Shown: positions 1-8,520, counted from the stretch's first letter. The stretch is DNA of 64,000 bases from Parabacteroides sp. (GCA_017937385.1 JAGBDR010000003.1:51120-115119), one strand, 5' to 3'. Translations and numbers: made by a program. The notes: generated from the sequence alone by a model not told the origin.

Positions 1-1131
1 TGGCTCGTTTTGGGTCCTGTCAGGTTGCAACCGGCTGAGTTTGCCAAGTTTGCGACGGCGCTTACCGTCGCGAAGCTGATGAATACCTATGGTTTCAGAT
101 TGACTACTCCTAAAAACTTTTTGCTCGTCTTATCGCTGATTTTCCTGCCGATGGTTTGCATCCTGTTACAGCAAGAGACGGGGTCGGCGCTGGTTTACCT
201 GGCTTTCTTCCTGATGCTGTACCGGGAGGGAATGTCGGGCTACATTCTTTTGTCGGGTGTCTGCGCGGTCGTCTTTTTTGTTGTCAGCATGAAGTTTTCG
301 GAAGTAATGGCAGGAGATACGGCGTTGGGAGAGTTATTGGTCTCTTCTTTGATCCTGTTGATCACGCTTATCCTGATACAGATCGAAAGGAAAGATACCC
401 GTGCGATACAGGTGATATCGGGTGCTGCGGGTATTGCCTGTCTGGGCGGATATGTCGCTTCTTTCTTCATGCCGGTCGATTATTCCCGGATATCGATCGG
501 GTTGGTTTTGCTGGTTGCCTGTTATCTGGTTTTTCTCTCTGTCCGCAATTGGGTGTGGCATTATGTGCTGATCGCTGTCTTTGCATTGGGTTCACTGGCT
601 TTCATGTATTCGGTAGACTATGTGTTTACCGATATTCTGGAACCGCATCAGCAAGTCCGCATCAAGGTTTCGTTGGGGTTGGAAGATGATCCGATCGGTG
701 CCGGCTATAATGTGAACCAGTCGAAGATTGCGATTGGTTCGGGCGGACTCACCGGAAAAGGCTTTCTGAACGGTACGCAGACCAAGTTGAAATATGTGCC
801 CGAACAGGATACCGACTTTATCTTTTGTACGGTTGGTGAAGAACAAGGCTTCATCGGTGCTTCGGTCGTGCTTTTGTTGTTCGGATTCCTGATCTTGCGC
901 CTGATCGTGCTGGCGGAACGGCAAAGCTCCACTTTCAACCGGGTGTATGGTTACAGTGTCGCTTCTATCTTTTTCTTCCATTTAGCCATCAATATCGGGA
1001 TGGTGACGGGGCTTACCCCTGTGATCGGTATTCCGCTGCCTTTCTTCAGTTACGGTGGCTCTTCCCTTTGGGGATTCACGATTTTGCTCTTCATTTTCCT
1101 TCGTTTGGATGCTTCCCGGAGAGAGCGGTAG
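1..1131 (+). CDS. rodA: RodA peptidoglycan polymerase, 5'-truncated by window edge
   Basis: SEDS-family inner-membrane glycosyltransferase that polymerises lipid II into glycan strands during elongation, working with a class B PBP such as PBP2. The reading frame is open from base 1 (W-L-V before a TTG at 10), so the true start lies upstream and the visible 376 residues are the C-terminal part of a protein usually longer than 400. Several hydrophobic helices are visible. The family signature PLPFFSYGGSS sits near the C-terminus and EEQGFIGA lies before the last helices. RodA rather than FtsW is inferred from the overall sequence; the upstream partner (mrdA) is outside the window. It converges on gldH across a repeat-bearing gap. 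Confidence 0.9.
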   Translation, partial: WLVLGPVRLQPAEFAKFATALTVAKLMNTYGFRLTTPKNFLLVLSLIFLPMVCILLQQETGSALVYLAFFLMLYREGMSGYILLSGVCAVVFFVVSMKFSEVMAGDTALGELLVSSLILLITLILIQIERKDTRAIQVISGAAGIACLGGYVASFFMPVDYSRISIGLVLLVACYLVFLSVRNWVWHYVLIAVFALGSLAFMYSVDYVFTDILEPHQQVRIKVSLGLEDDPIGAGYNVNQSKIAIGSGGLTGKGFLNGTQTKLKYVPEQDTDFIFCTVGEEQGFIGASVVLLLFGFLILRLIVLAERQSSTFNRVYGYSVASIFFFHLAINIGMVTGLTPVIGIPLPFFSYGGSSLWGFTILLFIFLRLDASRRER

Positions 1132-1198
1132 GAAGCTATGCTCCGTCTTATTCTGTTTGGGATTGAATTGCCGTAATAACAATGCCCGGCGTAAGGTT

Positions 1199-1267
1199 GT
1201 TGGAATAGGCATTGTTAGATGGTTAGAATGGGCATTATTAGATGGTTAGAATAGGCATTGTAACGGT
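1199..1267. repeat. Three tandem 23-bp units containing GGCATT
   Basis: Units at 1199-1221, 1222-1244 and 1245-1267 follow the pattern GTTAGAATRGGCATTR then TTAGATG, with a few differences. They lie between the convergent rodA and gldH. AACAATGCC at 1178-1186 can pair with GGCATTGTT at 1208-1216. Three units without spacers are not a CRISPR array. Confidence 0.8.
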
Positions 1268-1288
1268 CTTATGATGGGCATCGTCGTA

Positions 1289-1825
1289 TCACTTGGACGG
1301 GCGGACCGAGAAGCCGATTTCCTGTATGCCTTTCAGGGCATCGTCGCGCATTCCTTGGCGGAAGCTGAAAGTGTATTGTCCGGCACGCGGGAACTTGTAT
1401 TGCGAATGAATGGGAAAGCTGCTTTGGTATAGGGAAATGCCATGTCCGTACCATTTGCCGAATTCATCGGCAAGCATGCATTCGATGGTGTCCCGGCGGA
1501 GTGGGCCGATCGGCTGTTCTTCACTACAGAAGAGCCATAAATTCTGATAGGGGTATAAGTTATTGTTTCTTACTTCCAGCGTCAGGTCGTAAGGGACGGA
1601 TATGTCTTTCACTTCGAACGTAAAATAGAATTCCTTGTCCTTTTCCCACGTGATATTGTCAATTGCCTGATACTGGTCGTATAAGGCTGGATTCTCGCAG
1701 GAAAAGAACAGGGAACAAGTCAGGGCGACAATGATTCCTTTAAGCTTCTGGCTTTGTGTCCGGCTTGCTTTCCGGCTTGGAGTCCGGTTTAGCGGCAGGT
1801 TTAGCTTGTTGCTGAGGTTTGTCAT
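1289..1825 (-). CDS. gldH: GldH-like gliding motility lipoprotein
   Basis: Likely GldH, a lipoprotein needed for gliding and type IX secretion in Flavobacterium; its role in non-gliding gut Bacteroidales is unclear. From the ATG at 1825 the product has 178 residues: a basic, Ser/Asn-rich leader of about 28 residues, a hydrophobic stretch and the lipobox LFFSC with Cys43, then a single all-beta domain. That start lies 86 bp inside the 3' end of ricT in another frame. No ATG, GTG or TTG is seen in frame between the ricT stop and the hydrophobic segment, so the nested start is preferred, although a non-standard start just after the ricT stop is possible. Probably co-transcribed with ricT. Confidence 0.75.
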   Translation of the reverse strand: MTNLSNKLNLPLNRTPSRKASRTQSQKLKGIIVALTCSLFFSCENPALYDQYQAIDNITWEKDKEFYFTFEVKDISVPYDLTLEVRNNNLYPYQNLWLFCSEEQPIGPLRRDTIECMLADEFGKWYGHGISLYQSSFPIHSQYKFPRAGQYTFSFRQGMRDDALKGIQEIGFSVRPSK

Positions 1826-3212
1826 TATTCGGTTGCTTATCGTTGTTTACTCGGTTCGGACGCGGTTTGTTACGGTTGTTCTCGCGGTTGTTTTCCCGGT
1901 TTTCCCGTTCCCGGTTGTTGTTTTCCCGGTTCCCGTTGTTACGGTTGCGGTTTCCGTTCTTGTTGCCATTTCCTTTTCCGTTTTTATTCTCATTGCCGTT
2001 GTTACCGTTACCTTTTTCCCCGTTGGAAGGTTTTTTGCTTCCCTCGTTGATGGGGTTGGTGGTGGCGGCTTCTTTCGGTTGCTTATCCTTGTTGTTTCCG
2101 TTATTTTCTTTGTTTCCGCTACGTTTCTTTTTCTTCTTTTTCAAGGACGAGTCAAAACGGGTAACGCTGTCCTGGCCTAAGATATCCTGGGCGTCGCGTT
2201 TGGGCGGTTGCGGCTTGGTGTCGGCTTCGAGCGTAACGGGTTTTATGCCTTTCTTGTTCATGTTGATCACATCGAAAGCACGGCTTGCCGGGATTGTAAC
2301 CAGATTGGCAGCAAACGATTTATCGGTCGAGTAGGTGATTTCCCGTTTGAAGATATCCGTTTTAAAGTGGTAGTAGGTGTTGTCTTTGGTTTCCAATACC
2401 ACTTCACGGGACGGCAAGCGTTTTTGGGCTTCCACATAAGCGTCTACCTCATAGTTGATGCAACATTTCAGCTTGGCGCATTGGCCGGCCAACTTCTGGG
2501 GATTCATGGAGATGTCCTGATAGCGGGCGGCACCGGTGGCAACCGATACGAAACTTGTCATCCAGCTTGAACAACACAATTCGCGTCCGCAAGGGCCGAT
2601 TCCGCCGATGCGTCCGGCTTCCTGGCGGGCACCGATCTGTTTCATTTCGATGCGGACACGGAATGCTTCGGCAAGCACTTTGATCAGCTGGCGGAAGTCC
2701 ACACGTTCATCGGCGATATAATAAAAGATCGCCTTATTGCCGTCGCCCTGATATTCCACATCTCCGATTTTCATATTCAATCCCAGGTCTGCTGCGATCT
2801 GGCGCGAACGGATCATCGTGGCGTGTTCTTTTGCCTTTGCCTCTTCATATTTCTCGATGTCGGTCGGTTTGGCTTTGCGATACACTTTTTTCGGTTCATA
2901 GCCTTCGCCGGTACGGACATTGTTCTTTTTCATCTGGAGAAGAACCAGCTTGCCAGTCAGGGTCACGGTGCCGATATCGTGTCCGGGGCTGGCTTCCACT
3001 GCCACTAAATCACCTTTCTCCAACGGTATCTTGGAGCTGTTGAGATAATATCCCTTACGGGTGTTTTTAAACTGGATTTCCACATAGTCGGTTGCGTTTG
3101 CCGCATCGGGCACGTCGCAAAGCCAGTCGTAGGTGTTCAGTTTATTATTTTGTATCTTGCTGCATCCCTTTTTATTCATGCAGCAACTGCCTGTATTTAA
3201 TTTAAAATCCAT
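1740..3212 (-). CDS. ricT: RicT/YaaT-like PSP1-domain protein with long Asn/Lys/Arg tail
   Basis: PSP1 C-terminal domain protein. In Bacillus the relative YaaT (RicT) works in a Y-complex affecting RNase Y; in Bacteroidetes the role is not established. The conserved core spans about residues 30-310, with the Cys-rich segments GSCCMNKKGC near the N-terminus, GPCGRELCCSSW and LKCCINYE, which are candidate metal or Fe-S ligands. From about residue 345 to 490 the protein is low complexity, rich in Asn, Lys, Arg and Glu and then Pro-Lys repeats, hence probably disordered and possibly RNA-binding. The tail is coded by degenerate GGTT/CCCGGTT-type DNA repeats. A TAnnTTTG promoter lies 36 bp upstream. 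gldH overlaps its 3' end. Confidence 0.85.
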   Translation of the reverse strand: MDFKLNTGSCCMNKKGCSKIQNNKLNTYDWLCDVPDAANATDYVEIQFKNTRKGYYLNSSKIPLEKGDLVAVEASPGHDIGTVTLTGKLVLLQMKKNNVRTGEGYEPKKVYRKAKPTDIEKYEEAKAKEHATMIRSRQIAADLGLNMKIGDVEYQGDGNKAIFYYIADERVDFRQLIKVLAEAFRVRIEMKQIGARQEAGRIGGIGPCGRELCCSSWMTSFVSVATGAARYQDISMNPQKLAGQCAKLKCCINYEVDAYVEAQKRLPSREVVLETKDNTYYHFKTDIFKREITYSTDKSFAANLVTIPASRAFDVINMNKKGIKPVTLEADTKPQPPKRDAQDILGQDSVTRFDSSLKKKKKKRSGNKENNGNNKDKQPKEAATTNPINEGSKKPSNGEKGNGNNGNENKNGKGNGNKNGNRNRNNGNRENNNRERENRENNRENNRNKPRPNRVNNDKQPNNDKPQQQAKPAAKPDSKPESKPDTKPEA

Positions 3213-3248
3213 TTGTCCGGTATATAATGATTAATACGTACAAGTACG

Positions 3249-3256
3249 CAAAAATA
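3249..3256 (-). promoter_or_regulatory. Promoter -7 element for ricT
   Basis: TATTTTTG on the minus strand matches TAnnTTTG and ends 36 bp before the ricT ATG. Confidence 0.55.
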
Positions 3257-3297
3257 ATCAAAATATTTGGTTCGCAGCAAATCCGGGATGAATTATG

Positions 3298-4218
3298 TTA
3301 GGGTTCGAAATCCACCAGGATCATGACCGGGAAATGGTCGGAAGGAGTTCGGGCTGTATATTTTTGCAAAGCGACCTCTTTGGGGAAGTTCGCATTTTGT
3401 TCCTTTAGCTCGCTATCCGTTTTTTCTGCCCGGTAAGTGTCTGTCAGGATTCCGTACTTTTTTACATTGAATTCTTTTGTCAGGAACAGATGGTCGATGC
3501 GGCTGTCTGTTTTTCGGTCTGTGTAAAACGCATTGAATGTCCCGTTGGGAGCATATCTGAATTCGGCTATTTGATATGAATCGCGCATGAGGCCGGAGTT
3601 ATCCAGAAGTAGATACGATTCGTTGTTTTGATCTACATTGAAATCTCCGGTCAGGATAGCCGGTAATTTTTCCGGAAACTCTTTGACTTTTTTCAGGATC
3701 AGTTTTGCGCTTTCCGCACGGGCCTGCACGCCGATATGATCCATGTGCAGATTGAAAAACAGGAATGTGAATCCGGTTTTTTTGTCTTTGAATTTACCCC
3801 ATGTACAGATGCGCGGAAGTGCGGCATCCCATCCTTTGTTGGGATGATCGGTTTCTGTCGATAACCAGAAATCACCGTGGTCGAGGACTTCCAATTTGTC
3901 TGTACGGTAGAAAATGGCGGAATATTCGCCGGCCTGTTTCCCATCATCTCTTCCGACGCCGATATAATCATATTGAGGCATGGCGTTTTTCAAATCCTCT
4001 AACTGCTGATATTTCCCTTCCTGTGTTCCGAAAATATCAAATCCATGAAATTGGATTAACTGGGCGATATAGGGATATCGCTGCCCCCATCCGTTTCCGG
4101 CAATGGAATCTCCCCGGTTTGCATTTCTTAAATTGTAGGTGGCTACAACCATGTTTTCGGCCTGCATTGTCGCCAGATAGCCGAGAAGCAATAAAATTGA
4201 ATAAAAGATCTTTTTCAT
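3298..4218 (-). CDS. Exported endonuclease/exonuclease/phosphatase family protein
   Basis: DNase I-fold metal-dependent phosphoesterase of 306 residues. It has a signal peptide (MKKIFYSILLLLGYLATMQA, cleavage likely after QA), so it acts in the periplasm or outside. Family motifs in order: ATYNLRNAN, FGTQEGK (metal-binding Glu), LTGDFNVDQN (catalytic Asp and Asn), SRIDHLF, and SDHFPV near the C-terminus with the catalytic His. The substrate cannot be read from sequence; members cut nucleic acids, phosphoinositides or sphingomyelin. It is a single gene with its own promoter 23 bp upstream, between ricT and the DUF5606 gene on the same strand. Confidence 0.88.
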   Translation of the reverse strand: MKKIFYSILLLLGYLATMQAENMVVATYNLRNANRGDSIAGNGWGQRYPYIAQLIQFHGFDIFGTQEGKYQQLEDLKNAMPQYDYIGVGRDDGKQAGEYSAIFYRTDKLEVLDHGDFWLSTETDHPNKGWDAALPRICTWGKFKDKKTGFTFLFFNLHMDHIGVQARAESAKLILKKVKEFPEKLPAILTGDFNVDQNNESYLLLDNSGLMRDSYQIAEFRYAPNGTFNAFYTDRKTDSRIDHLFLTKEFNVKKYGILTDTYRAEKTDSELKEQNANFPKEVALQKYTARTPSDHFPVMILVDFEP

Positions 4219-4241
4219 GATGATACAATTAAAATTAGATA

Positions 4242-4249
4242 CAAATGTA
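4242..4249 (-). promoter_or_regulatory. Promoter -7 element for the 3298-4218 nuclease/phosphatase
   Basis: TACATTTG on the minus strand, ending 23 bp before the ATG at 4218. Confidence 0.6.
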
Positions 4250-4407
4250 GGAATTAATCAGAGTAATTGTATCAAAATTCGGCATCTTGTGCGTAAAAGA
4301 GTTTGATTAATTGTGTAGTGGGAGGGAAGGAATGAATAAATCTGTAATAAATAATCGGTTTATACTTATGGAATAATTATTTATTACAGATTTATAGTTA
4401 AAGATCA

Positions 4408-4848
4408 CTACTCGGCAGCCGGAGCTTCTTCTGCCGCCGGCTCTTCTGTCGCCGGTTCTTCCGGGGTGAATTCTGTCATGCCGGCACCGATGAGGATGTT
4501 ATACCAGGAAATCAATTTCTTGATATCGCTCGGATATACGCGCTCACGGTCGAAATTGGGAAGAACTTCTGCGAAATAAGCACGCAGTTCATCCGGTTTG
4601 GCAGATGTGGAAACAGATGCTTTCTGCCCGTTTTCTTTATTTTTGACGCTGGTCAGAACTTCGTGCAAGGGAACTTCTGCTTCATCTGTATAGATAGCGA
4701 TGTCTCCCAGAGAAATTACTTTATCTTTTGCGTATGCAGGAACTCTTTTCTTGTCTGCTAACGACTCAACAATCAGCATATTTTTCCCGTGGGAAACCAA
4801 TTTAAACAATCCCGGTTTGCCCGAGATAGACAAAATCGTCTTCAACAT
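4408..4848 (-). CDS. DUF5606 domain protein
   Basis: Small protein of 146 residues recognised as the Bacteroidetes DUF5606 type; its function is unknown. The N-terminal half (MLKTILSISGKPGLFKLVSH, then an LGDIAIYT segment) resembles a small beta domain. A helical middle follows (LRAYFAEVLPNFDRERVYPSDIKK, shown here only by its ends LRAYFAEV and YPSDIKK). The C-terminus is an acidic tail of Glu-Glu-Pro-Ala repeats. No signal peptide or membrane segment is present, so it is cytoplasmic. It has its own promoter 39 bp upstream and lies downstream of coaE on the same strand, separated by 182 bp. Confidence 0.8.
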   Translation of the reverse strand: MLKTILSISGKPGLFKLVSHGKNMLIVESLADKKRVPAYAKDKVISLGDIAIYTDEAEVPLHEVLTSVKNKENGQKASVSTSAKPDELRAYFAEVLPNFDRERVYPSDIKKLISWYNILIGAGMTEFTPEEPATEEPAAEEAPAAE

Positions 4849-4887
4849 AATACTTTGTTTTTCTAATAGTGTTTAACTTTTGTGTTG

Positions 4888-4895
4888 CAAATGTA
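4888..4895 (-). promoter_or_regulatory. Promoter -7 element for the DUF5606 gene
   Basis: TACATTTG on the minus strand, ending 39 bp before the ATG at 4848. Confidence 0.6.
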
Positions 4896-5030
4896 GCATA
4901 ACTGTCGGGAATTTTCGGCAGTTTTGAACATATTTTCTTGTTTCTAATGATTATTCACTAAGTGCGAAGTGGCTCTTTCAACCGGATATTTCCGCTTGAA
5001 TGCTTGTTAGGAATATGAAAATCAGTGTTT

Positions 5031-5609
5031 TTATATCCTTATGCCGGCAAGTAAGGCGGTTATCTGCGGAAGCAAGGCTTGTTCTCCGTCATTGAAGATC
5101 ACATAGTCCGATTTCTCTTTTTTCACTTCGTCCGACAACTGGCTTTCGATGCGGCGTATGATCTCTTCGCGTGAAGCGGCATCGCGTTCGAGTGCCCGTC
5201 TGATGCGTACCTCCATCGGTGCATAGACCATCAGTGTCGTATCGACAATCCGGTTGAATCCCGATTCGAAGAGAATGGCGGATTCGATGGCGCATACCGG
5301 AACCTGCTGCCTTTCTGCCCATGCAAGAAAGTGGCGGTTCACTTCCGGATGAATGATTGCATTCACTTGTCTGAGCCGTTCCGGATTTCCGAAAATGAGG
5401 GAGGCGAGCCGTTTTTTGTCCAAACCGTCAGCCGTATAGAGTGTCTCGCCGAACAAGCCTGTCAGCTTTTCCCGGATAACAGGTGATGTAGCTGTCAGGT
5501 GTTTGCTTTCCGTATCGGCAATATACACGGGAATGCCCGACAATTCCAACAGGGTGGCAACTACTGATTTGCCGCTTCCGATTCCTCCGGTGATTCCTAT
5601 TTTAATCAT
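5031..5609 (-). CDS. coaE: Dephospho-CoA kinase
   Basis: Last step of coenzyme A synthesis: ATP-dependent 3'-phosphorylation of dephospho-CoA, in the cytoplasm. The product has 192 residues, the usual length. The P-loop GGIGSGKS lies near the N-terminus; Asp in the VYIADTE segment and the later R-N-AIIHPEV helix are typical of the family. An in-frame ATG 57 bases further upstream would add 19 residues not seen in the family and would overlap the preceding gene, so the ATG at 5609, giving MIKIGITGG, is chosen. It begins one base after the stop of the YbbR-like gene, which argues for translational coupling in the nusB-yajC-ybbR-coaE series. Confidence 0.93.
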   Translation of the reverse strand: MIKIGITGGIGSGKSVVATLLELSGIPVYIADTESKHLTATSPVIREKLTGLFGETLYTADGLDKKRLASLIFGNPERLRQVNAIIHPEVNRHFLAWAERQQVPVCAIESAILFESGFNRIVDTTLMVYAPMEVRIRRALERDAASREEIIRRIESQLSDEVKKEKSDYVIFNDGEQALLPQITALLAGIRI

Positions 5610-5610
5610 T

Positions 5611-6615
5611 TTATTTCGTTTGTTCCAATATAAATTCAATCCGGTCCGGTGAGATTGTGATGGCATTTATCCCGTTCGGTTTCTTGCTCAATTGCAAAGC
5701 CAATGTTCCTGAAGCGTTTTGTTCCAAGTCGGCAAAAGCGATTCGTATCTCGAAATCGTCAGCCGAAATATCCTTGAATCGTGATAGGGGAACGCTACAA
5801 CTCACTTTCACGGTAGACGGGAATGTACGCAAGGTATAATGGTGCGGCAAGTCGGTACAGATAACCGGTATTTCCAGTGTCTTTTCCGTATATTCCTCTA
5901 TCGGGATCGTAACGGTTACGCTTGTCGGTTCGAGGGTCACTCCGCTGATTTTTTCCAGTTGGACGGTTCGTGTGATGGTCTTGTTCCCTTTCTTGATCTC
6001 GGTATACACCGTTTTGATCTCTTTCAACGTATCCAGGACGACATCGCTGGCATACACGTTTATGCTGTGGGGTACAATGGATATGTCATCTGACATTTTG
6101 AAGCCGGCAATCGTTTGGACAGTTCCCTTGAATACGACCGGTATCTCTTTCTGGGCGCGTTTGCTATAGGCCACATGGATGTGCTGTGGCTCGAAATTGA
6201 GTAGGGAAGTCGTCGCAATCAATTGTTTTTTTATATCGCTTTCGATCTCATTCTGGCTGATGACCAGTTTACCGGTTTTTGCCGGCAGTGTTTTCATATT
6301 GGCTTCAATCGGGGCAAACGACCGGCCGAAAGAGTAATTCAGCAACACGCTCCCCTTGTCTTTCACTTTGACCGTGATGGCTTCGGGCGGTAATTCGGTG
6401 AAAGATATGTCCGGTGGCACATTCTTGTATTTGACCGGGATCTTGATATCTATTTCATATTCCTGCTGCAGGCTTTGGAGGAGCCAGAAGCCGAAAGCCA
6501 ACAATATAAAACAGAAAAAGATCAAGGCTTCTTTCCACTGTTGACGGCGAAGAAAAGCCTTAATCTCTATCCGGGTAGACTTGAATGCTTGTTGGGTTTG
6601 TCCAAGTCGTGACAT
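5611..6615 (-). CDS. YbbR-like domain protein (CdaR-type)
   Basis: Single-pass membrane protein with extracytoplasmic YbbR repeats, 334 residues. Residues 1-27 are basic and cytosolic, one transmembrane helix follows (EALIFFCFILLAFGFWLL), and the rest is beta-rich with at least three YbbR-like units. In Firmicutes YbbR/CdaR regulates the diadenylate cyclase CdaA, but no cyclase gene is present here, so that role is not supported for this protein. It lies between yajC (17 bp upstream) and coaE (1 bp downstream), which suggests one transcript. The function in Bacteroidetes is unknown. Confidence 0.82.
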   Translation of the reverse strand: MSRLGQTQQAFKSTRIEIKAFLRRQQWKEALIFFCFILLAFGFWLLQSLQQEYEIDIKIPVKYKNVPPDISFTELPPEAITVKVKDKGSVLLNYSFGRSFAPIEANMKTLPAKTGKLVISQNEIESDIKKQLIATTSLLNFEPQHIHVAYSKRAQKEIPVVFKGTVQTIAGFKMSDDISIVPHSINVYASDVVLDTLKEIKTVYTEIKKGNKTITRTVQLEKISGVTLEPTSVTVTIPIEEYTEKTLEIPVICTDLPHHYTLRTFPSTVKVSCSVPLSRFKDISADDFEIRIAFADLEQNASGTLALQLSKKPNGINAITISPDRIEFILEQTK

Positions 6616-6632
6616 AATGAATATTCCGTTAT

Positions 6633-6944
6633 TTATTTTTGTTGTGCATCTTCTATAGAAGCAAACACGGATGTTTTGTCTATGCGGATACGCACGCCAT
6701 CTGCAATTTCAATTAACATATACGTGTCGCCGATTTCTCTAATCTTTCCGTAGATGCCTCCGGCCGTGATCACTTTGTCACCCGTTTTCAATGCTTCACG
6801 GGCTTTTTGAATTTCTTTTTGTTTCTTTTGTTGCGGACGGATCATAAAGAAATAGAAGATCGCAACAATAATCACCATCATCAAGATACCAGACCATTGC
6901 TGGTTTCCGGCGGCGGCCTGAAGTAAAATAGTAAGTAAGCTCAT
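6633..6944 (-). CDS. yajC: Preprotein translocase subunit YajC
   Basis: Small inner-membrane partner of SecDF in Sec-dependent export, 103 residues. A short periplasmic start is followed by one hydrophobic helix (GILMMVIIVAIFYFFMIRPQ) and the family motif FFMIRPQQKKQKE, then a small cytosolic beta domain with LKTGDKVITAGGIYG. It has its own promoter at 6989 although nusB is only 62 bp upstream, and is followed by the ybbR-like gene after 17 bp. Confident on motif, size and topology. Confidence 0.94.
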   Translation of the reverse strand: MSLLTILLQAAAGNQQWSGILMMVIIVAIFYFFMIRPQQKKQKEIQKAREALKTGDKVITAGGIYGKIREIGDTYMLIEIADGVRIRIDKTSVFASIEDAQQK

Positions 6945-6988
6945 ATAACTATAAACATTAATTAGTTAATATCAATTCGATACTGATA

Positions 6989-6996
6989 CAAATGTA
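6989..6996 (-). promoter_or_regulatory. Promoter -7 element for yajC-ybbR-coaE
   Basis: TACATTTG on the minus strand in the nusB-yajC gap, 44 bp before the yajC ATG. It would let this group be expressed apart from nusB. Confidence 0.55.
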
Positions 6997-7006
6997 AGGA
7001 TAATAA

Positions 7007-7933
7007 TTAATCTTTGAGCAATACCTTTTCTTTTTTTAACTCGTTGACGACTGAATCCAAAATACCGTTGATAAATGTTCCGCTTTTCGGAGTACTGTAG
7101 TATTTGGCCATATCTATGTATTCGTTCAGTGTCACATTGATGGGAATTGTCGGGAACGTCATGATTTCAGCCAGTGCTACCTGCATGATAATAAGGTCCA
7201 TATTGGCTACTCGTTCGGTTTCCCAGTTCTTCATGTGCTTGTTGATACGTTCGCGGAATTCACTTCCTTTCATCAACGACTGACGGAATAATTTGATGGC
7301 GAAAGACTGGTCTTCAAGATCTTTGAACATCGGCAACAATTTTTGTTTGCTTCCGGCCGCTTCTTCGAATTGTTTGATCGTTTTCAGCGTAAATGTTTCG
7401 ACAATGGAGATGTCGTCGTTCCAGTAGATGCTTTTGTCTTGCAGATAATCGTCGATCGCTTCATTGCCGCAGATCAGTTTTTTGAATACGGCACGCCAGA
7501 ATTCCTTGTCTGTCTCGTATGAATCGTTTTCGTTGTCCAGGTATTCTTTGTATAGTTCGGACGATAAAATCAGGTCAAGGACCATCTTGACGAAATCTTC
7601 ATCGTTATCCCACGAAAGGCCCTGTTCGGATACATACTTCTGAAGTGTTTCGTTTTGAGCTATTTGTGCAGCGAAACGGTTGTCGATCAGTCGCGTGTTT
7701 GGATTCAGTTCTGCTTCTGTCGGCATATACTTATTCTTACGTATATCCAAAATACGTCTTTGTAAGTTTGTGACGTCGACAATTAGGAGAAGAAAATAGA
7801 GATATAAGTCATACGACTTTCTAAGGCTGAAAAGCAATTCGTTTTCCGCTACTTTGAGGTTGTTGTTTCCGTTTTGATAGTACGAATATACTATCTGTAA
7901 AACTTTAATGCGGATTAAAATTCTGTTGATCAT
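7007..7933 (-). CDS. nusB: NusB transcription antitermination factor, extended form
   Basis: NusB binds the boxA RNA with S10 (NusE) in rRNA antitermination complexes. At 308 residues it is about twice the usual 130-150. The recognisable NusB core is at the C-terminus, from about 195 to 300 (RESLMKGSEF, ANMDLIIMQVALAEI, NVTLNEYIDMAKYYSTPKSG, FINGILD). The N-terminal 190 residues are helical and Lys/Asp/Tyr-rich, and begin MINRILIRIKVLQIVYSYYQ, itself similar to the start of short NusB proteins. So the extension looks like a large insert between an N-terminal NusB helix and the core. This layout is common in Bacteroidetes, to my knowledge. Confidence 0.88.
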   Translation of the reverse strand: MINRILIRIKVLQIVYSYYQNGNNNLKVAENELLFSLRKSYDLYLYFLLLIVDVTNLQRRILDIRKNKYMPTEAELNPNTRLIDNRFAAQIAQNETLQKYVSEQGLSWDNDEDFVKMVLDLILSSELYKEYLDNENDSYETDKEFWRAVFKKLICGNEAIDDYLQDKSIYWNDDISIVETFTLKTIKQFEEAAGSKQKLLPMFKDLEDQSFAIKLFRQSLMKGSEFRERINKHMKNWETERVANMDLIIMQVALAEIMTFPTIPINVTLNEYIDMAKYYSTPKSGTFINGILDSVVNELKKEKVLLKD

Positions 7934-7967
7934 CGTTTGAAGGAACTACTTGTTATAAATTTGGCTG

Positions 7968-7975
7968 CAAATTTA
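7968..7975 (-). promoter_or_regulatory. Promoter -7 element for nusB
   Basis: TAAATTTG on the minus strand, 34 bp before the nusB ATG. Confidence 0.55.
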
Positions 7976-8145
7976 GTCATTCTTTTGATAAAAGTTCGCC
8001 GCTTCGCTTAATTTTATGTGTGTTAGTTATTATTTTGCAATATTCTGATTTTTTATATGCATTTTCTGGCGTTTGAATAGTGGCTGTTTAAAAAAAAATG
8101 CACATATTTGGAGCAAGTTATGATAAAAGGGTGGGTGTTTAACGA

Positions 8146-8520
8146 ATGTTTGCTATAATGGAAGACGCGGTAAAGAAAATGCAGATTGAGAGTGGTGACA
8201 AAGAGATTTTATACTCTAAGACCATTAAGGCAGGAAAAAGAATTTATTATCTGGATGTGAAAAAGAATCTGAAAGACGATCTGTTCTTGGCTGTGACGGA
8301 AAGTAAGAAGGTGCAGTCAAAAAATGGTACGCAGGTTTCTTTTGAAAAGCATAAGATTTTCCTGTACAAAGAGGACTTTGACAAGTTCATGGATGGAATG
8401 AGTGATGTAATCGGTTACATTAAACAATGTAGGGCCGGTGGAAGGCAGGCAGAGCCGGTGCCGGCTGAAGATCGTCTGGAAGGCGATTCGGATGAGATCA
8501 AGTTGAATATCGAATTTTGA
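8146..8520 (+). CDS. DUF3276 / Pur-alpha-like nucleic-acid-binding protein
   Basis: Protein of 124 residues related to the DUF3276 family, which folds like a Pur-alpha (PC4-like) repeat and is expected to bind single-stranded nucleic acid. One repeat is visible, from about residue 20 to 95: ILYSKTIKAGKRIYYLDVKK, then DDLFLAVTESKK, then HKIFLYKEDFDKFMDGMSDV. The C-terminus is acidic and probably disordered. A second ATG at 8158 (MEDAVKKMQ) is an equally possible start. The 5' region has only a near match to the promoter (CATATTTG). It is a single gene ending at a bidirectional terminator shared with the ferredoxin gene. Confidence 0.82.
   Translation: MFAIMEDAVKKMQIESGDKEILYSKTIKAGKRIYYLDVKKNLKDDLFLAVTESKKVQSKNGTQVSFEKHKIFLYKEDFDKFMDGMSDVIGYIKQCRAGGRQAEPVPAEDRLEGDSDEIKLNIEF

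Noticed and set aside
1199-1267. Possible mini CRISPR array
   Set aside because: Three directly adjoining 23-bp units without spacers, and no cas genes in the window.
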